NCBI GenBank assembly: GCA_030180135.1
Contig: CM058239.1
Span: 59,351,246-59,415,245, forward strand
Length of the DNA stretch: 64,000 nt
Direction of reading: 5' to 3'
Source of the DNA: Orychophragmus violaceus
Lineage: Eukaryota; Streptophyta; Magnoliopsida; Brassicales; Brassicaceae
The notes beneath the pieces were generated by a model that did not search any database, was not told the DNA's origin, and saw nothing but the letters and a program-made list of their open reading frames with translations. The position numbers were made by a program, and so were the translations under genes. The first letter of the stretch is position 1; each line of letters begins with the position of its first letter. This document shows, piece after piece, positions 53,943 to 63,206 of the stretch.

Positions 53943-54442
53943 CTAATCTTCCATGAATTTATTGCAGTTTCTTTTCAAATGCCCATAACCATTACAATAA
54001 CGGCACTTAACATCTTCAGAAGGACTGGTTTTAACCTTCGGAGCATGGCCAGACTCGCTTGGATTCACAATCGAGATCGTCTTGCCATCACCTTTGTTCT
54101 TACCAAGTTTCTTAAACTTTTTACCCTTTTGTACCATAAGGACATTTGGGGTGTCCTTCTTGATGTTAGGTTCAACAGTCTTAAGCATCCCATGCAATTC
54201 AGTCAACGTCTTCGTCAAGTTGTTCATGTTATAATTCATAACAAATTGATCATAGCTTGACGGCAGTGACTGTAGAATGATGTCAGTAGCCAACTCTTGG
54301 CTAATGGGACAATCCAGTTTCCCCAGGTTATCAATATAACCCATCATCTTAATAACATGAGGGCTAACTGGTTCGCCCTTTGGTAGCTTGCACTCAATCA
54401 GAGACCTTACCGTCTGGTATCTCTGAGTTCGTGCCTGCTCCT
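53943..54442 (-). pseudogene. Right copia gag, C-terminal part
   Basis: 'MMGYIDNLGKLDCPISQELA', 'LQSLPSSYDQFVMNYNMNNL' and knuckle 'CRYCNGYGHLKRNC' (54,020-53,960). It begins right at the Athila-like insertion (54,443) and is the continuation of 60,437-60,110; the CTCCT duplication joins them in frame. Confidence 0.85.
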
Positions 54443-54874
54443 TGATATACTTGTATTTTCATGCATTTAGGCTATTGTTAAGATCATGTTTTACTTCTTT
54501 TTAGTTTCCTTTAGCTTCATTTCTTTGGTCATTGGTGTGTTTAGAGTATAGGATCATCTAGAGCTAGGTTTAGGCATTCTAGGCTTGCATTTGGAGTGTT
54601 TCCTATGTTTTGTAGGTTCTTGGAGTTGCTAAGGATGTTTGGAAGAGTTTGGAGGCCAAAGGAGTGATTGCAAGTGAAATGGTGATGAAGGACCAAACCA
54701 ATGAGCTTGAAAGATTGAGTCATATGAAGATATTACGTTGACTTTTAGCTCTGGGATTCTGAATAAAAATCATGGGAAATTGAGTTAGCTTTCTAATGGA
54801 GGTGGTCTGAAGTCATTCGGAGGTATATGGAAAGCGTTATGCATGATTTACTGGATGCATCTCAACACAGTCTT

Positions 54875-55038
54875 CATATCGGGTTGCATATCGGCCAGCC
54901 AACCGATACGACCTCTCGGATTAATTTTTGTGCATCCATATCGGTTGGCATATCGGTTCAGCCAACCGATACGCTCCTTCGACAGAAAATCCGAGAGCTC
55001 GTATCGGTCGGCATATCGGTCCAGCCAACCGATATCGT
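54875..55038 (+). promoter_or_regulatory. Three tandem hairpin repeats upstream of TATA
   Basis: Units of about 63 bases, each with a stem such as TATCGGTTGGC ... GCCAACCGATA around a loop repeating ATATCGGT. The middle unit has a perfect 11-bp stem; the others have one to three mismatches. They end about 75 bases before TATTTAAG. The equivalent in the 3' LTR is at 58,975-59,138. Confidence 0.75.
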
Positions 55039-55056
55039 CCCCAGATTTTCACTTGG

Positions 55057-55094
55057 ATCCGGGTCAACACCCGGTTTGTTCTGGGTTGACCCGG
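55057..55094 (+). promoter_or_regulatory. Long inverted repeat next to TATA
   Basis: CCGGGTCAAC ... GTTGACCCGG, 10-bp arms separated by about 17 bases that contain CCCGG. It lies between the hairpin repeats and TATTTAAG; conserved in the 3' LTR (one loop change). Confidence 0.7.
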
Positions 55095-56008
55095 CTCGCA
55101 CCCTATTGACTATTTAAGCCAAAAACCTATTTTTTTATTGGATCTTAAGCTTTATTTTATGTTCTAAACACTTGGGAAGAACAAGTTTGATTCTTTTGAT
55201 TAATCTAAGTACTTTTTGGTGATTTCTTTTCTTAATCTTCCTCAAAATCTCTAATCTCTAATGATCAACACTATCCCTATGGATTTTGTTGTTCACATGA
55301 TGATTAGTGAGTAGTTCTTCATAGGGCTTATGGGTTAGGTAGGATTAGGTTGATTAGGGGTGATCAATGGATTTCTAGTGCTTGATTTTTTTAAAATCTC
55401 ATCTGTCAAAGTGTGTTTAATGTCTAATTAGCCTTGATCAAGTTGATTAGAATGCTTAAGATTTCTTGTTCACAACATGTTCGATGAAATTCATGTTCAT
55501 AGCTTTGATAGAACTTTCACATTCTAGCGCATGAGAATGTATGTTTAGAGTGATTGTTAGTTGTTTGGAACTTGTTTGATTGCTTGCTTGATTCTAATTC
55601 ACAAATGAGAATTTGTTCTTGGATTAGGATTAAGTAAAGAGATTAGTATTAAGAGATTAAACTGATCGTATCGTTGTGTTCCATGCTAGGAGGTTAGCTT
55701 GTTTGAAGTTTGAATTAGGATCCTTGATCATCCCGAGTCACCTGTCCGTTGACCTTGACCTTATGCCCTATCTTTATCATTGATTGAATTCGCATTCGTT
55801 TACTTGCCTTTTGTTTACTTCGGTTTGATTTGCTTTTGTTAGGATTGTTAGAAACTAAAACCAAAAACTTAATTGAGTGATTTGACTCTAGAGGTTTAGT
55901 ACTTGCTTATTGGTCTTATCCGTCCCAAAAAGGTTCGATACCTCAAAGCTACACGATAAGCTTGAGGAATTGGTACCTCAAAGGATCCTAAAATCCTTGT
56001 TATCAATT

Positions 56009-56021
56009 TGGCGCCGTTGCC
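56009..56021 (+). other. Primer-binding site of Athila-like element
   Basis: TGGCGCCGTTGCC, a perfect match to the tRNA-Asp 3' end, three bases after the LTR. Confidence 0.9.
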
Positions 56022-56076
56022 GTTTTGGGATTCTGGATATATCAATTAGATTTCTAATCCTTTTTAGTTCAAGTCT

Positions 56077-56911
56077 TTGTTACTAAATTTGCTCCTTCTT
56101 CTAGCTTTGATGTCAGGTGCAAGTATTGTTAAGCCAACATATGAGAAGAATACTCAAGTCCAAGATGACTTCTTGAAAGAAGCTGAAGAGACTATTAAGG
56201 AATTTGAATTGCTTCTTGGTTGTACAGTTGGTGAAGACCTTGTAGTGCGGTATGAAGATGATGATGATGAAGGGACAATCATGGGTCACTCAACCAATAT
56301 AAACAATGAAGAAGTAGGAGAAGTTGTGAGAGATGAGGAGGAGCCTTATGAAGATGAGTTGGTTGTTGAGTGCAAGAACATCAAGAAAGAGAGCATACAA
56401 GATGAGCCCTCAATCATGAAAGAAGAGCCAAAGGAAGAAGCCTTCAAGGAGGATGAAGTAGATGGATCTCCAATGGCTCAACCCCCTCACAAGATTCTTG
56501 GTATAGTCTCTACCACACCATTGAGCTCTCATGATCAAAGGAAGATCCCTTTTCAGGAGATAAGGATGAAGGAGTTTAGGGGGTGGTTCTACGATGAGTA
56601 TGATCCCGGTGATACAAACTCATGCCACATCCCTAACCAAAAAGAGTGAAGGGATAGTCAAGCTTAGTGACTCAAAACAAGCTCACTTGGGAGGAATTCC
56701 CATGTCTATCTTTTTGAGGAGCTTTGGGATAAATGCAAAGAAGAAGGGAATGAGTTTTGGGATTGAGCAAGGGACTTCAATGCTAAATCAAAGGATGAGA
56801 AGCCAATGCAATAGTCTAATATTGGGGAAGTCTCATGCCAAATCAAAGATGCCTCCACCTCCCATTCCTCCTCTCCATTCCACTCTCCAAGTAACACTCC
56901 AACCTTTGTAA
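56077..56911 (+). CDS. Acidic ORF of the Athila-like element
   Basis: A 190-residue frame (56,077-56,649) begins with a leucine run, then 'ASIVKPTYEKNTQVQDDFLK' and a strongly acidic Glu/Asp region ('VRYEDDDDEG', 'KEEPKEEAFKEDEVDGSP'). After the stop the same frame continues with 'HVYLFEELWDKCKEEGNEFW', so it was longer. No capsid or enzymatic motif is seen. It might be a replaced or decayed gag, or a captured gene. Function unknown. Confidence 0.5.
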
Positions 56912-58542
56912 ATATTTTGCCTCTTTTCTTTTCTTGCATTTGTTTGTTTTCCCAGTCTTTCTTCCTTGCCTCTTTCACACAAGGGACTGTGTGATTTAAG
57001 TTTGGGGGAGAGACCAGTTGCTAACCATGTTTTCTTTGTTCTTATTTTCGATTTCCTCACTTTGAGTCTCATGCATTTCATTTATGGCATAGAAAAAACC
57101 AAAAAAAAAAAAAATTTCAAAAATTTCAAAAAATTTCAAAAAGAAAGCATGTAGTTGCACTTGCATCATAGGATCGAGTCTAGTTGCATCATATAGGACG
57201 CATGCATAGGGAGCAATGATTGAAATTCCTTGTAAGACTGATTGAGTGATGACGTGTTCTTTATGCTAGTTGTTTGAGCTAGTTGATTGTCCTAAGATTG
57301 CAATTCAAGAAAGGCTAGAAAGTTAGGACGAACCATGCTAGGATTGCTTGCTTTGAAACTTGATTTGAAACTGAAATAGGCTTTGAATTGACACTAGCTC
57401 TACTTAAGTGAGAACTTTAATGATGACATCTAATTATCTTACTCATGCTCTGTCTGCTAAACTCATGGATACCCTAAAATATTTGAGCATTCTTATCCTT
57501 TCTACCCCTCTCTACTTGCTCAAATAGACTTCCATACCTTTCACCACCCTTCTTTCAAGCCACAAACACTATCTTGAGTGGTAGACCTATTTGGAATGAG
57601 CTAGGTAAAAAGTGTTGAGTATGAGGTGACTAGGAGAAATTTCCATGTAGAGGCAAGCTCGACATCTTTGGCTTTGCAATAGGCTAGGATCAAAGTTTGG
57701 GGGAATAGTTGGGAAAGGAGAAAGAGAGTAAAGAAAGGGAAGAATGAAAGGGATTTTGGTTGGGATCTTATGTTTGTTGGCAAAGTGTTTTAAAAGAAGA
57801 AAAGCTCTTATGTGTTTAAAGAAAAGAAAAGTGTCTCATATTTTGAAATGAAAAGAAGCCAAAGGCTCACCTTAAAGAAAGAAAAGAGACCATTGCTAAA
57901 GAAAGATTTGAGCTAAGTTAAAAAGAAAAGATTTGCCACTGTTTTGAAAAGTCTTTATTGATCCTTGGGGAGTTTGATTGGAAAGTGTCTGATTGAGAAA
58001 AGGGGATGAGGCAAAAATAGCCTTGATCAAGGGTAGTATCCATTTAAGTGGGCTAGACTAGGAGAAGAAGTAATTGGGGCATGGGTAGATGGAAATCAAC
58101 CTAGTATGCACCAATTGCCTCTAACTCTTAGCATTTTACTATAGCTCATTCACTTCTTTATGAGAGAAACTTCATGCTTTTAGAATAAACCCCTCTTTTG
58201 ATTGAGATCACTTTAATCTCAAAACCTTGTCCTTGTGCCAAATGAGTTTGATCACCTTGTATTGAGTAAGATCCACTTGAAAACCTATTGAATGTAAAGA
58301 GCTAGTTGATAGGAATGCTTGTCTAGGTTGAGAGTTGAGCTAAGAGTTTTGTCTTGATGAGCATGGCTAAATTTTTGGAGTAAGCCTTACTTGGTTGCAT
58401 CTTGGTGATGTTGATTCGAATTGGAACTTGTTGATCTCGGTTTTGCCTTTGGATATGAGCTCCCGCCTTCAAACCTTTTCCCCAACTTGTTGTGATTGTG
58501 TTAAGCTTGCTTGTGGACAAGCAAGGTTTAAGTTTGGGGGAA
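56912..58542 (+). other. Non-coding 3' interior of Athila-like element
   Basis: Contains an internal purine tract GTTTGGGGGAGAGA (about 57,000), an A-rich stretch with AAATTTC repeats (57,095-57,142), and the terminal tract AAGTTTGGGGGAAT directly before the 3' LTR. Two such tracts are usual in Athila-type elements. No env-like or other gene is seen. Confidence 0.7.
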
Positions 58543-60104
58543 TTGATATACTTGTATTTTCATGCATTTAGGCTATTGTTAAGATCATGTTTTACTTCTT
58601 TTTAGTTTCCTTTAGCTTCATTTCTTTGGTCATTGTGTGTTTAGAGTATAGGATCATCTAGAGCTAGGTTTAGGCATTCTAGGCTTGCATTTGGAGTGTT
58701 TCCTATGTTTTGTAGGTTCTTGGAGTTGCTAAGGATGTTTGGAAGAGTTTGGAGGCCAAAGGAGTGATTGCAAGTGAAATGGTGATGAAGGACCAAACCG
58801 ATGAGCTTGAAAGATTGAGTCATATGAAGATATTACGTTGACTTTTAGCTCTGGGATTCTGAATAAAAATCATGGGAAATTGAGTTAGCTTTCTAATGGA
58901 GGTGGTTTGAAGTCATTCGGAGCTCTATGGAAAGAGTTATGCCTGATTTACTGGATGCATCTCAACACAGTCTTCATATCGGGTTGCATATCGGCCAGCC
59001 AACCGATACGACCTCTCGGATTAATTTTTGTGCATCCATATCGGTTGGCATATCGGTTCAGCCAACCGATACGCTCCTTCGACAGAAAATCCGAGAGCTC
59101 GTATCGGTCGGCGTATCGGTCCAGCCAACTGATATCGTCCCCAGATTTTCACTTGGATCCGGGTCAACACCCGGTTTGTTCCGGGTTGACCCGGCTCGCA
59201 CCCTATTGACTATTTAAGCCAAAAACCTATTTTTTATTGGATCTTAAGCTTTATTTTATGTTCTAAACACTTGGGAAGAACAAGTTTGATTCCTTTGATT
59301 AATCTAAGTACTTTTTGGTGATTTCTTTTCTTAATCTTCCTCAAAATCTCTAATCTCTAATGATCAACACTATCCCTATGGATTTTGTTGTTCACATGAT
59401 GATTAGTGAGTAGTTCTTCATAGGGCTTATGGGTTAGGTAGGATTAGGTTGATTAGGGGGGATCAATGGATTTCCAGTGCTTGATTTTTTTAAAATCTCA
59501 TCTGTCAAAGTGTGTTTAATGTCTAATTAGCCTTGATCAAGTTGATTAGAATGCTTAAGATTTCTTGTTCACAACATGTTCGATGAAATTCCTGTTCATA
59601 GCTTTGATAGAACTTTCACATTCTAGCGCATGAGAATGTATGTTTAGAGTGATTGTTAGTTGTTTGGAACTTGTTTGATTGCTTGCTTGATTCTAATTCA
59701 CAAATGAGAATTTGTTCTTGGATTAGGATTAAGTAAAGAGATTATTATTAAGAGATTAAACTGATCGTATCGTTGTGTTCCTTGCTAGGAGGTAAGCTTG
59801 TTTGAAGTTTGAATTAGGATCCTTGATCATCCCGAGTCACCTGTCCGTTGACCTTGACCTTATGCCCTATCTTTATCATTGATTGAATTCGCATTCGTTT
59901 ACTTGCCTTTTGTTTACTTCGGTTTGATTTGCTTTTGTTAGGATTGTTAGAAACTAAAACCAAAAACTTAATTGAGTGATTTGACTCTAGAGGTTTAGTA
60001 CTTGCTTATTGGTCTTATCCGTCCCAAAAAGGTTTGATACCTCAAAGCTACACGATAAGCTTGAGGAATTGGTACCTCAAAGGATCCTAAAATCCTTGTT
60101 ATCA
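58543..60104 (+). repeat. 3' LTR of Athila-like element
   Basis: Partner of 54,443-56,005; ends TTATCA followed by CTCCT. Confidence 0.95.
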
Positions 60105-60109
60105 CTCCT

Positions 60110-60437
60110 GAAACATACTTTTCAGGCCAGTCATCATCTGTATTGGCGACTCCACGTACTCATATTGCTTCTGCAATTCCGAGTTCATGGTAGCCAACAT
60201 GAGACAACTCACATCCACCGCATCATTAGAATGCTTATCCCAAGCATCCTTATCTGACTGCCAGGCATTGGCTCAGTACTTCTTGGGGAGAACTTTCTCA
60301 AGGACATAGTCCTTTTTCTCCTGTTTGAGAACAATTCTCAAGTTCCGATACCATTCAAGAAAGTTTGATCCATTTAACTTGTCCTTCTCAAGGACGGATC
60401 GCAGGGAGAAATTGTTACGATGGTTTGTGCTAGACAT
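60110..60437 (-). pseudogene. Right copia gag, N-terminal part
   Basis: ATG at 60,437 reads 'MSSTNHRNNFSLRSVLEKDK', 'LNGSNFLEWYRNLRIVLKQE', one stop (TGA where the family has another residue, near 60,272), then 'AWQSDKDAWDKHSNDA' and 'LKSMFQE' up to the insertion. Typical copia gag N-terminus; completed by 54,442-53,943. Confidence 0.85.
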
Positions 60438-61669
60438 AGCTGGAAAACAAGGGAGGTTTTAGTTATGATGTTCAAGAAATGAGAAGTCTTAACTATTAAG
60501 AAAACTCGCATTATATTCAAACAATGTTTCCTCAGATGAATATAATGATCCAAGACCCATACTTCACTAAACTTGAGTGAGCCACTGGCTATCACCCAAA
60601 TTTAGCTATCTAGGTAAGCAACAACTTTGCTAGTTATATCCAATATAACTCTTGGTTGTGGATCGACATCTTATGCCCAATCCACCTGATGTCTCTGAGC
60701 CCAAAACGATTTTGATGGCCCAGTCAAGTAAACCAATCTCTTCAGTCATGTAATTGTTGATGTCTTGCACTGCAAATCCATCAACACGATTACCTCTGTC
60801 TTACTCATGAAATTGTGGACATCTTGCACTGCAAGTCTATCGCACAATTAAATGGGTCTTGACAGTTGACAAGATTGGAAAGACATCAAGTATCACTTGA
60901 TATTTGGTTGAGGAACGGAACCATTTAAAACGTTCAGTTTTATTATGTTTTAATTCTTCTAATTAAATGATTTGTCTTGGTTTGGTTCTGTGGTTTCAGG
61001 TTCCATAACCTAAACCATTGAATCTTGTGTCGACCGACACTACTTTAGTGTCGATCGATGATGATTAACCAAAACCAATCTGCGATGACCGATCAATCCA
61101 ATTGATCCGGTTTTGAGTACCGGTCAGTGTCGATCGATGCTACATTAGCATCGGTCGATACCAACCCACTCGCAATAAACCATTCTTAGCGTTTAACCAT
61201 CATTAACCAAGCTCGATAACCGGTCCAATCCAATTGAACCGATTCATCAATCTCGCGAGGTTTGTGTCGACCGACACAACTATTGTGTCGATCGACACTA
61301 GGCGAAACATAAGTTTTATTCGGGTTTTTTCCCTGTGTCGATCGACGCCGGATTGGCATCGATCGACACCATGCGAAAAAAACCCTAAATTTTGTTCGGG
61401 TTTTCGCCCTGTGTCGATCGATGCCGGATTGGCATCGATCGACACCATGCGAAAAACCCTAAAAATTGTTCGGGTTTTCGCCATGTGTCGATCGATGCCG
61501 GATTGGCATCGATCGACACCATGCGAAAAACCCTAAAAACGTTTTTCGAACAAAACCCTAAACTAGGTTACTTTGATCAAAACGAGTTTTAGCATGCTTG
61601 TATCAATCATACAGAGATCCAGATTCAACCAATCTAATCAACATGCTACAGATTCAATGGAACCCTAAA
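60438..61669 (-). other. 5' leader of right copia with hairpin repeat array
   Basis: 1.2-kb untranslated leader. From 61,020 to 61,540 it holds six or more pairs of TCGATCGA/TCGACCGA palindromes, three of them in tandem units of about 75 bases. Frames reading 'SIDTGRKPE' and 'VSIDANPASIDT' here are translations of these repeats and not genes. Confidence 0.8.
61330..61525. repeat. Tandem hairpin units (three copies, about 75 bp)
   Basis: Each unit has GTGTCGATCGATGC-(7)-GCATCGATCGACAC, a perfect 14-bp stem with a 7-base loop (first unit one change), followed by ATGCGAAAAACCC ... GGGTTTTCGCC, itself an inverted repeat. Stems at 61,335-61,369, 61,412-61,446 and 61,486-61,520. Confidence 0.85.
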
Positions 61670-61681
61670 GCTCTGATACCA
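61670..61681 (-). other. Primer-binding site of right copia
   Basis: Minus TGGTATCAGAGC, perfect initiator-Met site, directly after the LTR. Confidence 0.9.
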
Positions 61682-61682
61682 C

Positions 61683-62306
61683 TGAATGAATTTCTAGCAT
61701 ATCCTAATCCAATTAGGCAATCCTGGTCTGAATTCCAAGCCTAGGATCTAGGGTTCATGTAATTGAATCAATGGGATCTCAGAATTACCTGGTGATTAGC
61801 AGCGGAAGATTTGCAGATAATCGAGATCTAGAGTGCCTCAAAAGCTGTGCCTCTACTGGTATCCACACACACACAAACTGAACAGGAGGTATGCTAGTGC
61901 CTATAGAGATCCAATCTCTTCAGAGGTTTCTATTCAAGTTCTGGTGGCTGTCTATTAGGTTAGCCATCAGTTTAGGTCGACCATATATCTTATATATGTC
62001 GACTTAAACCACAACGGAATTAACCAACGATTAAACCGAATTAATCTGGTAATCCGCGAGTTGCATCGATCGACACACTCTTTGTGTCGATCGACACTGC
62101 CCCTGAATATTGATATCGAATGCATATCAAATATGCATTCACTAGATCATTACATTAATGATCAACCTCGTCTTTAACGTCCAGTTTGCTTAGGTGTGTG
62201 ACCCTGTAGGATCATATAACACTAGAAATGATTCTAAACTCATTGATCATAAGTGGCTTCTAGCAAAGCATTATGACTACCTAGTGTCATATGATTGTCT
62301 CATCTT
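61683..62306 (-). repeat. 5' LTR of right copia, truncated
   Basis: Matches 49,704-50,330 but lacks the last about 55-70 bases including the TGTTGGG start. The first 165 bases (U5 side) differ strongly from the other LTR, the rest hardly at all (see findings). Confidence 0.85.
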
Positions 62307-63206
62307 AAGATACACCGCATCACCCATTGCAAACTCCAAATCCTTACGGCGCTTATCCGCATAACTCTTCTGACGGTTGGGGGCCTATTTTAACCTTTCC
62401 TTGAGATATTCCACTTGCTCGACCATCTCATGAATCATTTCTGGCTCTCCCCCACCTTGGTCCAAGATAGCGGGTTCTGCAAGGCCGGCCATATAGAGCC
62501 TCATATGGTGACATCCCTATGCTTGCGTGGTAATTGTTGTTGTGGGCAAACTCGACCAACAATAGAAATTTCACACAGTTACCTTCCCAATCCAACACAA
62601 AGGCTCTTAGCATATCCTCAAACGTCAGAATGGTCCGCTCAGATTGTCCATCGGTCTGAGGGTGATATGCCGTACTGAGGAGTACCTTCATACCCATTGC
62701 TTTCTGAAACGCTTGCCAGAAGATAGAGGTGAACACTCGTGCATCTTCACTATGCACTCTACATACTTTCGGGCGAGAGTCTCAGTCCCATATGTTTTCT
62801 TTATTGCCAGGAAATGTGCAGATTTGGTGACTCGGTCCACAATTACCCAGATCGCATCCTTTTTCCCCGTCGTCCTTGGTAGTCCGGTAACGAAGTCCAT
62901 GGTTACCATATCACATTTCCATTATGGTATAGGTAGCCCTTGCAACATCCCGCTGGGTACTTTCCTCTCTGCCTTGACTTGCTGACAATTCTAGCACTGA
63001 GAAATCCATTCTTCCACGTCTCTCTTCATACCTTCCCAGTGGTAGTAACGCCTCAGATCATAATACATCTTGACAATCCCTAGGTGAATCGAAAATTGAT
63101 ACTGGTGTGCTTGCTTCGGAACCTCCCTCCTCAACTCTTTGACTTGCGGTACGCAGATTCGGTTCTTGGTCGCAGTGTGATATCCAATCACTTTCTTCTC
63201 AACCAT
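62307..63206 (-). pseudogene. Chromovirus integrase
   Basis: Zinc region '...SIHLGIVKMYYDLRRYYHWEG' and 'MKRDVEEWISQC' (63,110-62,991); core 'MDFVTGLPRTTGKKDAIWVI', 'VDRVTKSAHFLAIKKTYG' (62,909-62,780), then 'TAYHPQTDGQSERTILTFED' and 'LVEFAHNNNYHASIGMSPYE' (62,660-62,490). Near 62,330 it reads 'DAVYLK', then the copia LTR. Several frame changes; the strand that should carry the second catalytic Asp is broken near 62,750. Confidence 0.85.

Larger units (their letters stand above)
54443..56005 (+). repeat. 5' LTR of Athila-like element
   Basis: TGATATACTTG ... CTTGTTATCA. Contains three hairpin repeats (54,875-55,038), a long inverted repeat (55,057-55,094) and TATTTAAG (about 55,111-55,118). 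The hairpin region gives long frames ('SVGISVQPTD') that are not genes. Confidence 0.95.
54443..60104 (+). mobile_element. Non-autonomous Athila-like LTR element
   Basis: LTRs 54,443-56,005 and 58,543-60,104 (1,563 and 1,562 bp), CTCCT duplications at 54,438-54,442 and 60,105-60,109. The 2.5-kb interior has a tRNA-Asp type primer site, one acidic frame and a purine tract, but no protease, RT or integrase. About 17 substitutions and two small indels between LTRs by eye (about 1.1%). It must have been moved by proteins of another element. Confidence 0.9.
49704..62306 (-). mobile_element. Copia element inside chromovirus integrase
   Basis: Minus-oriented copia: 5' LTR 61,683-62,306 (outer end lost), primer site 61,670-61,681, leader with hairpin repeats, gag (60,437-60,110, then 54,442-53,943), protease, integrase, RT, 3' LTR 49,704-50,382. 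Gag is split by an Athila-like element. RNase H is missing. It sits between two halves of a chromovirus integrase ('DAVYLK' at 62,330 and 'TFRSNDPNRKLKKL' at 49,703). Confidence 0.9.

Noticed and set aside
54827..55117. Paired frames of 88-96 residues with 'GISVQPTD' repeats (also 58,907-59,217)
   Set aside because: They lie in the hairpin repeats of both LTRs of the Athila-like element and end at the promoter.
61330..61525. CRISPR-like array
   Set aside because: Regular spacing and palindromic repeats superficially resemble one, but the spacers are themselves repeats, and this is plant nuclear DNA without cas genes.
61203..61592. Frames rich in 'SIDT'/'VSIDA' repeats on both strands
   Set aside because: They translate the TCGATCGA hairpin array in an untranslated copia leader.
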